Of a stretch of DNA of 64,000 bases, positions 1-9,676 are shown piece by piece. Both the position numbers and the translations under genes were made by a program. The stretch comes from Oenanthe sinensis (lineage: Eukaryota; Streptophyta; Magnoliopsida; Apiales; Apiaceae). The stretch lies in assembly GCA_028671895.1 (NCBI GenBank), contig CM053794.1, forward strand, positions 23,236,501 through 23,300,500, in the 5' to 3' direction. The notes under the pieces are model-generated. The model did no database searches and was not told the origin of the DNA. It worked only from the letters and a program-made list of their open reading frames with translations. How positions within the stretch are numbered: position 1 is the stretch's first letter; each line of letters begins with the position of its first letter.

Positions 1-2390
1 TCTTTATTACTCTCATACTCTAACATAACATCATATTCAAGAAAAGACTCAATCAAACTATCCTCAAGATTCGACCAAGACACAACGTCATTAATGAAAT
101 TAAGTCCTACAGGTTGGTCATAAAGATCATTGGATTGACTTCCCACATTAAAGATATTAAGATCTAGAGTCATGTTTCCAAAAGTTAGTTTCATCGAACC
201 ATTCCTACAGTTGATTAAAGCATTGGAAGTAGCAAGAAAAGGTCTTCCTAAAATGATAGGAATTTGATTTTTGAAATTTTTGACAGGTTCGGTCTCGAGA
301 ACAACAAAATCCACGGGAAAGATAAAATCACCAACCTTAATTAACACATCCTCCACTATGCCCTTTGGAGTTTTGATAGAACGATCAGCTAACTGAAGAG
401 TGACATTAGTCTTTTTAAGCTCACCTAAACCCAAAGTTTGATAGACAGATAATGGAAGAAGGTTCACACTAGCTCCTAGATCAAGTAACGCTTTGTCAAT
501 TAAAGTATCACCTATGACACAAGAGATTGTAGGACAACCAGGATCCTTATACTTCACAGGGATTTGATGCGATATGATAGAACTAATATGAGAAGTTAGG
601 AATGCTTTCTTAGGAACATGATTGGTTCTTTTATGAGTACACAAATCTTTTAGACACTTAGCATAAGAGGGAATTTGTTGAATTGCATCTAAAAGAGGAA
701 TGTTGATCTTGACTTGTTTAAAGACTTCCAAAATCTTATCCAATTGAGGAGAGTGTTTGTTTGAAGTAAGTCTTTGAGGAAATGGGGCTTTTGGTTTGAA
801 GACTTTTTCACTAGACATATCAGAGATGGGTTTTGAAGGTGATTTATCAGATTTGGAAGGCTCACTAGATTGCACTACTACTTCAGAACTCTTGGGAGAC
901 AAGGATTGGTCAAGACTAGGATTTAAGAGGAAAGGATTTGGTTCAGAAGTGAGTTTTTCTTCCTCTTGAGTATTGAGACCAGCATGATTGTTGAATTGAT
1001 TACCGGACCTAAGAGAGATAACAGAATTCACATTTTCAGGAGCTTTTTGGTTTGAATGAAATTTAGGATTAACCTCAGGTTGACTAGGAAATCGGTTTTT
1101 CTCTCTCTCACTGATTGTGTTGGCTAACTGACTCATTTGGACCTCTAGTTTATATATGGCTTGAGTATTGGAATTTAGTAACTGCCTATCTTGGGTCATA
1201 GTTTGCATGAAAGCCTGTTGAGATTGAGTTATATTAGCTTGGGATTTCAATAACGCCTCAATACTCTTTTCCAAGAAATTCATTTTCTTATCAGTTTCAT
1301 TAAAACTAGGAGGATTTAAAGGGACTGAAAAAGAATTTGGATATGGGTCAAAGTTTTGAGCAGGAAATGAGTTGGGATTTTGAGTTGGGTATGGACCAGA
1401 AGGAGGCTTTTGAAAAGCAGGTTGAGATGATTGATTAAACTGATTGTATTGACCTTGGTTCCATGAGAAATTTGGGTGATTTTTCCAACCGGGATTGTAC
1501 GTTGGTGCAAAGGGGTCATTCCTAGATTTCGTTTGAAACATGGCATTAGCTTGTTCAATGTCAGGGCAATTTTCTATCACATGATTAGATGAGTTACAAT
1601 TTGCACAGATAGACACTTGTGAAGACACTTTGTTGGTTTCTAAGGCTTCTAATCTTCTTGTGAGTGTAGCTAATTTAGCTTCAGTTGCAATAGAATTACC
1701 AACTACGTGTATGCCTTTAGATGAGCTAGGTTTTTCGATTTCTTGACTTGGTTCCCTAGTTGACTCCCACAACATTGTTTTTTCAGCTAACTCCTCAAAA
1801 AATTGCCAAGCTTCTTCTTCATTTTTATCCATGAACTTACCTTGACACATTGACTCTAACAAATAAGTGGTTGGACTATCTAAGGCTTCATAAAGAATTT
1901 TACAAAGTCTCCATTGTTCTATACCATGTTGAGGACACTGGGACAACAGACTTTTAAATCTATCAAAATATTTCCAAAATGACTCATTTTGTTTTTGTTG
2001 AAATTGGTTGATTTCATTCCTAAGTTTGTTGGCCTTATGGTTTGGAAAATATTTTTTTAGAAACAGGCTTACAAATCCCTCCCAAGTTGAAATAGAATTA
2101 ATGGGTAGACTATATAACCATTTTTTAGCATTTTCTTTTAGAGCAAAGTTGATAAGTCTCAATTTAATGGAGTGATCAGTCAATTGTTGAATTTTCTGTA
2201 AGGCACAAACTTCCTCAAACTCTCGGATGAAAAGATATGGATCCTCTCCCTCTACCCCAGTAAACCTAGGTAACATGCTAATGTGGTGAGATTTGATTTC
2301 AAAATTATTACCATTTACTGTTGGTAGGACTATGCATGAAGGTGGGGCGGAACGAGTGGGGTAAAAACGCTCTCTAAGTGAAATAGACAT
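1..2390 (-). CDS. Ty3/gypsy gag-protease polyprotein, 3' end off the window
   Basis: One uninterrupted frame of about 796 codons starts at the ATG at 2390 (MSISLRERFYPTRS) and is still open at base 3. Residues ~40-220 are a retrotransposon gag domain (KWLYSLP, LFLKKYFPNH, ESFWKYFDRFKSLL). A CCHC-like knuckle (CANCNSSNHVIENC) lies near 1600-1550. A long Gln/Asn/Pro/Ser-rich linker follows. The retroviral-type aspartic protease motif DLGASVNLLP is at about 482-453, then IILGRPFLAT. The frame was checked at the start, the knuckle and the protease (same codon phase). Gag packages element RNA and the protease matures the polyprotein. No stop codon was seen, so this part could still be translatable. 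Confidence 0.85.
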   Translation of the reverse strand, partial: MSISLRERFYPTRSAPPSCIVLPTVNGNNFEIKSHHISMLPRFTGVEGEDPYLFIREFEEVCALQKIQQLTDHSIKLRLINFALKENAKKWLYSLPINSISTWEGFVSLFLKKYFPNHKANKLRNEINQFQQKQNESFWKYFDRFKSLLSQCPQHGIEQWRLCKILYEALDSPTTYLLESMCQGKFMDKNEEEAWQFFEELAEKTMLWESTREPSQEIEKPSSSKGIHVVGNSIATEAKLATLTRRLEALETNKVSSQVSICANCNSSNHVIENCPDIEQANAMFQTKSRNDPFAPTYNPGWKNHPNFSWNQGQYNQFNQSSQPAFQKPPSGPYPTQNPNSFPAQNFDPYPNSFSVPLNPPSFNETDKKMNFLEKSIEALLKSQANITQSQQAFMQTMTQDRQLLNSNTQAIYKLEVQMSQLANTISEREKNRFPSQPEVNPKFHSNQKAPENVNSVISLRSGNQFNNHAGLNTQEEEKLTSEPNPFLLNPSLDQSLSPKSSEVVVQSSEPSKSDKSPSKPISDMSSEKVFKPKAPFPQRLTSNKHSPQLDKILEVFKQVKINIPLLDAIQQIPSYAKCLKDLCTHKRTNHVPKKAFLTSHISSIISHQIPVKYKDPGCPTISCVIGDTLIDKALLDLGASVNLLPLSVYQTLGLGELKKTNVTLQLADRSIKTPKGIVEDVLIKVGDFIFPVDFVVLETEPVKNFKNQIPIILGRPFLATSNALINCRNGSMKLTFGNMTLDLNIFNVGSQSNDLYDQPVGLNFINDVVSWSNLEDSLIESFLEYDVMLEYESNK

Positions 2391-3323
2391 GACTTACAAG
2401 TAAGCAAGTAAACACGTAGCAGGAAAGAGATAGAAGTAAACACCCAAAAAATGCAAAAGAAAAATCCTATGTCTATGTTAACCTAGAGAAAATCTAGACC
2501 TGTTCCTAACTTTAAGATAATACTAAGAGTCACAAATCTAAAAATATTCAAACCGATTGGCCAGGTAGATGGAAGCATTGCCAAGAGGCTAACCACCTTT
2601 CTAGACACCAATCCAAATTGGCCAGGTAAGCTCTCGCTTTCCTAGACACCAAAAGTAAGAATACGTAAAGATTTGTTTCTTCTTAGGTTCTCTTCCTAAG
2701 TGAGCGCGAAATCCTAGGGGCCAACATCTACTTAATTTTATTAAGGTAAGGGGAATGCAAAATGAACGTTTTAGTGATTTGTGGGCCAAGGAAAGGGTGA
2801 TGAAATCCCTTACCTTATCTTGTATTGGGTGGCACCCTTAAGATTGATTATATGAATGCAACACAAAAAAAAACGAGGAAATAAACAACTATGGATGCAC
2901 TATACTACGTGAATTAATCTAAATTGTACGTACTTCTTTCCTCCAGCAATCACCACAATTATAAGATGGAAAGAAATAAAATACAATAAAAAAAATCTAG
3001 ATGATGTGCTCCTATGTGAGATATGAATGATGCAACAAATTGGTTTTTAATAAGACAAATAACTAACTAATTTTTTTTAATTTTTTTTTTAATATTTAAT
3101 TTTTTTTTGGATTTTTTTAATATTTGTGAAAAAAACAAAATTTAGAGAGGTGATACGGAATACCGAAAAGTACTTTCCAAAAATTTCTAAGGAGACAACG
3201 ATGCCTTCTAACGATCTTCTGGTCCAAAATTTTCTCCGCTTCACAAATCCCTAAAAAAATACAAAGAAAAATAATAAACTAATCTGAAGAATTAAATATT
3301 AAGGAATAAAAATTACCAATAGT
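2391..3323 (-). other. Untranslated leader of the Ty3 element
   Basis: About 930 bases lie between the primer-binding site and the gag ATG. No long frame is present. The stretch at 3060-3140 is nearly pure T/A. This is the expected position of the packaging and dimerisation region, but no specific structure could be assigned. Confidence 0.6.
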
Positions 3324-3340
3324 CCCCGGCAGCGGCGCCA
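3324..3340 (-). promoter_or_regulatory. Primer-binding site, tRNA-Asp type
   Basis: On the minus strand the site reads TGGCGCCGCTGCCGGGG. It matches the 3' end of plant tRNA-Asp(GTC) as recalled, with one mismatch, and lies 6 bases inside the LTR end. tRNA-Asp priming is typical of Athila-like Ty3 elements. Confidence 0.8.
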
Positions 3341-3346
3341 AACACT

Positions 3347-4327
3347 TGATGTGTTGAAATACTGCAAGCGCACAGTGTTTAATTTTAGCAATCACAGATC
3401 GATCCTCAGAGACTATGAAATTTCCAAACCCTAATAAATAAATCAGGCAGACTAGACAAATAGTTGTGAGAGAAGAGTTTTAACCTAATAAGCAAATATG
3501 ATCAAATAAATATGGAAGACCTAGGAATCCGAATCCATCAATTAATCACAATTAATATCTAATTTGCCCTAAAAATCAATTCTCTTTCTTCAACAAATAA
3601 ATATCAATTAACGAGACAAGCATATACTATGAAACTTATTATCTAACAATAACCCATCAAAACTTCATCGAGCAAGCATAGGCTATGAAAAATAAATTCG
3701 GTAACAATAATATATCAAAATCACTTTGTTAATCAAACAATTAAGCACCAAGAAAAATCATGAGAATCAAATAATATGAACAAACAAATACTAAAAATAA
3801 TCAATTAACTTCACCTTCATCCTAGGGCAAGAGAATTAGCTAGACATGCTTAAAAAAGAAAACAAAACAACTAATATAAGACATGCAAATAACGAATAAC
3901 ATAAAAAGTGTTTAAGAGATAAAAACTTATTTGTACTGAAAGATCAAGAAAATAAAAGTACTCTACTCCTACTCCTAATTATTGAAAACTAAAGTTAAAG
4001 TTAAGGTTCAAGGTCTAGGTCATGGAATACAATAGAGGAGACCCATATATATAGGGGAAATAATGTAGGTTTTCTAAATCGATTACAAATTGAATTCTAA
4101 ATATTTCCTTCTATTCCTTTTTCTTCTCCAACAAGCATTCGATTTTATCTCCTTTTTCTTTGCCTCCAAGTAATCTCCACCTCCTTCCTTGTATTCTCCT
4201 TTTTCGGCTACAATTCTGATTTTAATTAATTTCCTACAAAACAAAATAAAAATAATTAATTAACTAATAAAATTACGAAAATAAACATAAAATAGGTATT
4301 AAAGATGTATTAATTATGGACCTATCA
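3347..4327 (-). repeat. 5' LTR of the Ty3 element
   Basis: 981 bases bounded by TG...CA, with short terminal inverted repeat TGAT/ATCA (plus strand starts TGATGTGTTG and ends CCTATCA). The inner boundary is fixed by the adjacent primer site; the outer boundary by resumption of a Copia RNase H frame. A TATA-like stretch (minus CTATATATATGGG) lies at about 4041-4053, the likely promoter. The second LTR is outside the window, so divergence cannot be measured. Confidence 0.75.
4041..4053 (-). promoter_or_regulatory. Putative TATA box in the Ty3 LTR
   Basis: Minus-strand CTATATATATGGG lies about 275 bases into the 981-base LTR, a plausible Pol II core promoter position. Sequence only; no transcription start can be seen. 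Confidence 0.4.
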
Positions 4328-4745
4328 GTCCTACAATTATGTTTGAAGATAATTCAGCTTGTATTAAACAACTCAATGAAGGATACATCAAAGGGGATCG
4401 AACAAAACACATCTTGCCGAAATTCTTTTATACTCACGAGCTCCAACAAAATTGTGACATTGATATATCATATACAACAAATTCGCTCAAGTGAAAATCT
4501 GACAGATTTACTTACAAAATCATTACCTACATTAACATTTGGAAAGCTGGGAAGTAACCAGGGCATGCGGAAATTGAAAAACTTTTTACAACAAGATGTC
4601 AAAGTATGAGATGTTTTATTCAGGATTTTCCCTTCGTTAAAGTTTTTATCCTGCTAGGTTTTATCTTCTAAGGTTTTAACGAGCTAATCAAACTCTATCT
4701 ATATTAACAATAAAGAGGGAGTGTTAGATAACTGATTGTCAATTT

Positions 4746-4746
<1 letters not shown>
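4328..4746 (+). pseudogene. 3' end of a decayed Copia element (RNase H, PPT, start of LTR)
   Basis: Translation from 4328 gives the Copia RNase H tail: FEDNSACIKQL, DRTKHILPKFFYTHELQQ, then after a frameshift near 4470 QQIRSSENLTDLLTKSLP and GMRKLKNF, ending at 4609. A purine tract (AAAGAGGGAG, ~4712-4721) is followed by TGTTAGATAACTG, a typical Copia LTR start, at 4722. The LTR is cut short by the TA repeat. The upstream part of this element was displaced by the Ty3 insertion and lies off the window. Dead fragment. Confidence 0.8.

Positions 4747-4747
<1 letters not shown>

Positions 4748-4826
<79 letters not shown>
4748..4826. repeat. TA dinucleotide microsatellite
   Basis: About 79 bases of uninterrupted TA repeats, directly after the Copia LTR start and before a MITE. 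Any frame through it (poly Ile-Tyr) is an artefact. Confidence 0.95.
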
Positions 4827-4829
<3 letters not shown>

Positions 4830-4846
4830 CGCCTTGTACATAAAAT

Positions 4847-5394
4847 TAGACCCGGAAATTTTGGACACGACACGATTTACACGACACAGAATGACACGAA
4901 AATTTAAAGTTTGTGTTTGCATTTTCAGTACACGACGCGAAAGTACACAAACACGAATGTACATGACCGAGATTTAGTATCGGTTTTGTGTTTACCCTTC
5001 GAGTACACGACACGACACGAAGTACACGACATAAATAAATTTATAATTAAATTTTAATATTTATAATGAATATATGTATATTTATAATAAATGTATGTAT
5101 ATTTATTGTTAAAAGAATACATGATTTTATAATATTGTATGTAAATATGATTTAAATATATATTTAATATATTTTATAAAAAATTTATCTTAAAATATTT
5201 TATTTTTATTTATTTATTTATGTTTATATTCAATTTTACACGAAACGCGATATGAGAACGACACGAAAACAAGGTACACGAACACGAAAGTACATGGATT
5301 CTAAATGAATCGGTTTTGTATTTGACATTTAAATACACGAAACATGAAAGTACACGACACGAAATTACACGACACAGACGAATTGTCATGTCTA
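4847..5394. mobile_element. hAT-type MITE, ACACGACACG family, copy 1
   Basis: 548 bases with termini TAGACCCGGAAATT and (reverse complement) TAGACATGACAATT. It is flanked by a perfect 8-bp duplication CATAAAAT at 4839-4846 and 5395-5402, as expected for hAT transposition. Both arms are made of repeated ACACGACACGAA-like units in opposite orientation, so the element can fold back; the centre is AT-rich. No coding capacity. A second copy lies at 45747. Confidence 0.8.
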
Positions 5395-5601
5395 CATAAA
5401 ATATACAAAACTTCTCTCGGAAGGAAGGACAGAGACTGTCGAAATAAGCTTATAAATAAGGCCCTCGTGCAAAGAAGAAAGGACGCTCAGAACAATATAT
5501 CCCTTGAATATAAAGTGAATTACTTTACTAGTTTTCAATTATAATATACTTAATAATTAGTAGTTATTTTATAACATATAACAAAATGTTATCGTATCCA
5601 C

Positions 5602-6181
5602 TAAGGTTGAAAACGAATCCGAGTAATCCGGGTTCGAACTCGGATTCGACTAGTTAAAAATGAATATAATTCGTATTCGTATAAAAAAACGAGCGAATTC
5701 GAATCTTATTTTATAATTCGAACAAATACCGAGTCGGATTTTACCACTATAATATTCGATCATATTTATTTTGATCAGTTCGAGTAATTTTAGAGTACTC
5801 GAATACATATTTATTATACGTACTCGACTCAAATTTGTAAAATATATATATTATTATATACAATCTATAATATTTATATTAAAATAATACTCTACAAAAT
5901 GATCATATTTTACTTCTTAGTGAATAATTATTCCAATATTCTTAATTTTATAAAATTATTACATACAAATTCGAATTCGAATATGCTAAAACGAGTAGTT
6001 CGGTATTCATTCGAGTCGAGCCGAATCAAATACAAATTTTGATATTTGAACTTGAGTCGAATATGAGTAAAATATTAAAAAAATTATTCAAATCAGAATC
6101 GAATCTAAATGAGTAATTATAAATTCAAGTCGAATCTAATGATACTGTTATTTGCACTTATTCAACTCGATTTCACCACTA
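5602..6181. mobile_element. hAT-type MITE, second family (TCGAATCCGAG arms)
   Basis: 580 bases with termini TAAGGTTGAAAACGA and (reverse complement) TAGTGGTGAAATCGA. A perfect 8-bp duplication GTATCCAC lies at 5594-5601 and 6182-6189. The arms are rich in CGAATCCGAGT/ACTCGAATTCG-like repeats. Non-coding. Confidence 0.8.
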
Positions 6182-6189
6182 GTATCCAC

Positions 6190-8509
6190 GTATATTAACA
6201 CGAAAAAAACACGTAGTCGCGTGTTGTGTACCAAGTTGTCAACGCAATGTCTAGTTGAAAGGATGATAGTTAAAATGCCAAGGAAAGTATATGATATAGT
6301 TGTCAAGTTTAGGGACCCTCGTTAACGCACTGAGTTATAAATTACAGCTAGTCCAGCTTTCTCTGTATAAATTCCTGCCATTGTTTCTTTATCCTTTTTA
6401 TACGCCTTTGTCCCTTTTAATAGTTTGTTTTATTATTTATATTATAGGCAATGAAGTTTGTAAAACATGTTTTGAATAAGTTCTCTATTAGTGCATCATA
6501 AATCATGCATTTCATTATTTTTTTTATTATTCAATTATATAGATGAAATATTTATATCAAAATAAGAATATATATAAATTTTCATTAAATTTGAAGTAGT
6601 TTAGTATCACTTTTATAATAATATTATATGTCTATATATATTCAACGACATAGATTTATTATATTCTTATTGTCATAAATTTATAGTTTCAAAATAATAT
6701 ATCACATGGAAATTTGTACATTGATTTACTTTAATATGAAATTAACATCTGTACCGTTAGATTGTTTTAATAATAATTAATTTATTAAATTTTAAGCACT
6801 AATAGAGAACTTCTATATTGTGTGTTTTAAATACTCTTTTCCCTTATATTATTTATTCATCTTTTTGTCTTAACTTTTTAACAATTTCCTAATATTTATC
6901 TTTTAATTTATTATTATTATTAATATTGACTATATATATTAAATAATAAAATAGTTGCAGATAAAAATAGAATAAAATTATAATATTTCAGTTCTTTATG
7001 TATGAAAATTTCATAACCAGTAAAAAGGGTGGATGCTTTTCATTTCTCCCTCACTTCTTTATGTATGAAAATTTCATAACTAGTAAAAAGGTGGATGCTT
7101 TTCATTTCTCCCTCGTTCCACTACCAAAATTTACCTTTATTAAAATAAATATATAATTTACACTTATACTAATATTATTATTAATGTCCCTCTAAAATTC
7201 TGCTTTTTAGGCCGGCATAAACTTAACAAGATTACGTAACTACATAAAAACAAACGGATAATTGGACGAAGGTGTACTTTTGAGTGTTATCAATTCACTA
7301 ATTACACTCATTACACTCCTTATGTTACTAAATATTTATGGAAATAGTGCCCATGTACACACTAAGAGTTTGAATCATTTTGATTGATGGAGTTTTTTTT
7401 TTGCGCAGAGGGGTTCATAAGTCCATTATTATTAATGGATTGAAAATTAATAGAAATTTGACGACTAAGTTTCTAATTTGTGTCAACAGACACACACTAT
7501 AAAAACTCTTTAATCTTTTATAAGCATTTATTTATGCAAAAATTTAAAAAAGCGACTTAAATTAAAGATAAAGGAAGTAATAATTTAGTATATAATACAA
7601 AATCTGATTCGATGGGAATTGGGGTGGTAAATGAGATGAATCAAGTTGAATTTTAGGTTATTCAAACTCTTATCGAGCCAAATATTTTGTTTGAGTTTAG
7701 TTTCATTATTTACGAAAAACTTACTAACACATCTCATGTTATAGACTCATTATCATAAAAAATTTACTAATATTTTTAAAGAGCTTGTTTATTTTTTTTC
7801 ATGAACACAAAAATAACACATAAAAAAAATTAACAAAAATTTCAACAAAAATTGATAAATTTAAATTCTAATATCAAAATAATAAGTTAACAAAAATTTC
7901 TCACATCTTTGGTTCATGTCTAAAAAGATAATTAATAATTTGCAACAAAAATATATATATAAATTTAAGATTTAAGATTGTTTAACAGTTGCATCTTGCA
8001 ACAAAACCTTATATATATTAAAATTAACATGCATAGTGTGAAAGATTACTTCCTGATATATGAATGTTTTAATAACTCTTACTAGTATTAAAATCAAAAT
8101 ATATAAGTTTAACAAAATCATATTATAAATGAATACAAAATTAGTAAATCAATTTATAAGTAAATATATAAATAATTATTTATTATTTATCGTAAGTGTT
8201 TAGGAATTGTTCCTGAACTATGTTCACTAATATTATAAACGAACTTGTTAGCGAATTTTTAAATCGAATTATGTTGTGCTCAAATTCAGATTGTTTATGA
8301 ATGGAAGTTCAAAATTGTGTTCACAACCTTAATCTTCTCTTTAGCTCACAACCTTTGAATTTAACTTCGCATCAGCCCCTTTGTCTCATAAGAATTGTTT
8401 TTTTTTAGCGTAATCATATTCATTTCCAATATGGCAATATATTAGTGATGGGTTTACGGTGGGTGGAGACGTGGAGGGTTCAGTGTTGTGTAGCTCATGA
8501 TCTATTTTA
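6190..8509. other. AT-rich intergenic stretch
   Basis: No protein-like frame, RNA gene or clear element was seen. The only structure noted is the 63-base tandem duplication at 6992-7114. Confidence 0.6.
6992..7114. repeat. 63-base tandem duplication
   Basis: The segment starting TTCTTTATGTATGAAAATTT at 6992 is repeated from 7055 with only a few differences, both ending in CATTTCTCCCTC. A recent local duplication in non-coding DNA. Confidence 0.85.
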
Positions 8510-8924
8510 GGGACAGTTTTGGTTATGGGTAATCAGTAAAAGGAAATGAAAATAATCAGATTCATTTCCTTTGATGATGATGTTTGTTTTATAAAAATAA
8601 TGATTATTTTGATCTTTTTAAGTTTTGAGTTTGCATAATACGGCTCCATTCCAAATCTTCACCCCTTCCAAACTATTTATTTTCTCTTTCTCTTATTTAT
8701 TTCTCTCTCTCATATACTAACATACTTTTCACCTCCATGTACCTATATCTTGTATCAATCCAAAAAATAATAATTTTCTGAAAATAATTTATTAAAAAAT
8801 AATTATTTATTTTATTTCCGGATTTAAACCAAACAATGAAAATAATTCAAGGGCATTCTTTTTCTTTTTCTTCCTTTCCCTTTCTAAACCACTTTTCATT
8901 TCCCCATGTAAACCAAACGCCCCA
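8510..8924. mobile_element. Probable Tourist/PIF-Harbinger-like MITE
   Basis: About 415 bases flanked by TTA on both sides (8507-8509, 8925-8927). The termini GGGACAGTTTTGGTT and (reverse complement) TGGGGCGTTTGGTT are imperfect inverted repeats. The TTA duplication and GTTTGGTT ends suit the Tourist class. The inverted repeat is degenerate, so the call is moderate. Confidence 0.45.
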
Positions 8925-9038
8925 TTAGAGTAGTGAACGAGACGTATATTATTTAGCAAAATTATAACAAAAAAATATTATATTTAAAAAATTCTAATTT
9001 TATTATATTCTGAAATTGTTTACAAAAATATCATTTTA

Positions 9039-9576
9039 TGTTTCCCAGAATAATCAATCTATTACAGAAAGGGGTTGAATGTAATAGTGCCTGTAAATCG
9101 ATTATGAACACAAGTATATAGAATGGAATACTGTTTTGTATTATTAATGATCTTGAATACAAAACTCTCTCAAGAAATAATGTTCTTAAGAGCTGCTAGG
9201 TTATATAACTATTGCTTAATGAATTCGACATTGAATTATAACCTATCTCTGTGTTTATATAGACACAGCTACAAATATAATTACAAAACAGATTATGATA
9301 AGAATAGCTTTAATAAGGTAATTAGACTTGCACTTGAATTCCTTCTTACTATCCAAATCAGACTCTGATTTGTCTGTTTCCTTTTCTGGTAGACTCTGAA
9401 GCTAAACTCTGTCGGTTTGTCATTCTCTGATTTGAGCATTCTCTGTTAGAGTAAACTCTGATTGAGTATTCTCTGATAGAGTAAACTCTGACCGACAGCT
9501 TCCTTAAACTCTGATGACGTCAGCATAAACTCTGTTTAATATTCTCTGACAATCATCAATGTTTGCATTCCTAACA
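9039..9576 (-). repeat. 3' LTR of Copia-R
   Basis: 538 bases; on the minus strand it begins TGTTAGGAATGCAAAC and ends GGGAAACA. It matches the plus-strand LTR at 22849-23383 in ends, length and internal motifs. It holds five exact sense-strand CAGAGTTT cores plus several CAGAGAAT variants. Left flank is TTTTA; no partner duplication exists because the far end is truncated. Confidence 0.85.
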
Positions 9577-9590
9577 ATCTCCCCCAATTT
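9577..9590 (-). promoter_or_regulatory. Polypurine tract of Copia-R
   Basis: Minus-strand AAATTGGGGGAGAT directly abuts the LTR start TGTTAGG. This is the plus-strand DNA synthesis primer expected at this position. Confidence 0.8.
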
Positions 9591-9676
9591 ATGCTTTAAG
9601 AATTAAAACATAAATTTCACTTATGATGTCAGAAATACAAGACAAATGCATCAGAGTTTGTTTACCCTTTTTAGAC

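Larger units (their letters stand above)
1..4327 (-). mobile_element. 5' part of a Ty3/gypsy LTR retrotransposon (Athila/Tat-like)
   Basis: Read on the minus strand, the order is LTR (4327-3347), primer-binding site (3340-3324), untranslated leader, then gag-protease from 2390 running off the left edge. RT, RNase H, integrase and the 3' LTR would lie outside the window. The gag type and the tRNA-Asp-like primer site fit the Athila/Tat side of plant Ty3 elements; that lineage call is inference. The element sits inside a Copia RNase H reading frame that resumes at 4328. A target duplication matching GTCCT (4328-4332) is expected at the unseen far end. Confidence 0.85.

Noticed and set aside
4722..4746. 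Full solo LTR after the Copia PPT
   Set aside because: Only about 25 bases precede the TA repeat and no LTR end was found beyond it.
4704..4964. Frame across the TA microsatellite
   Set aside because: Poly Ile-Tyr from a dinucleotide repeat; no protein meaning.
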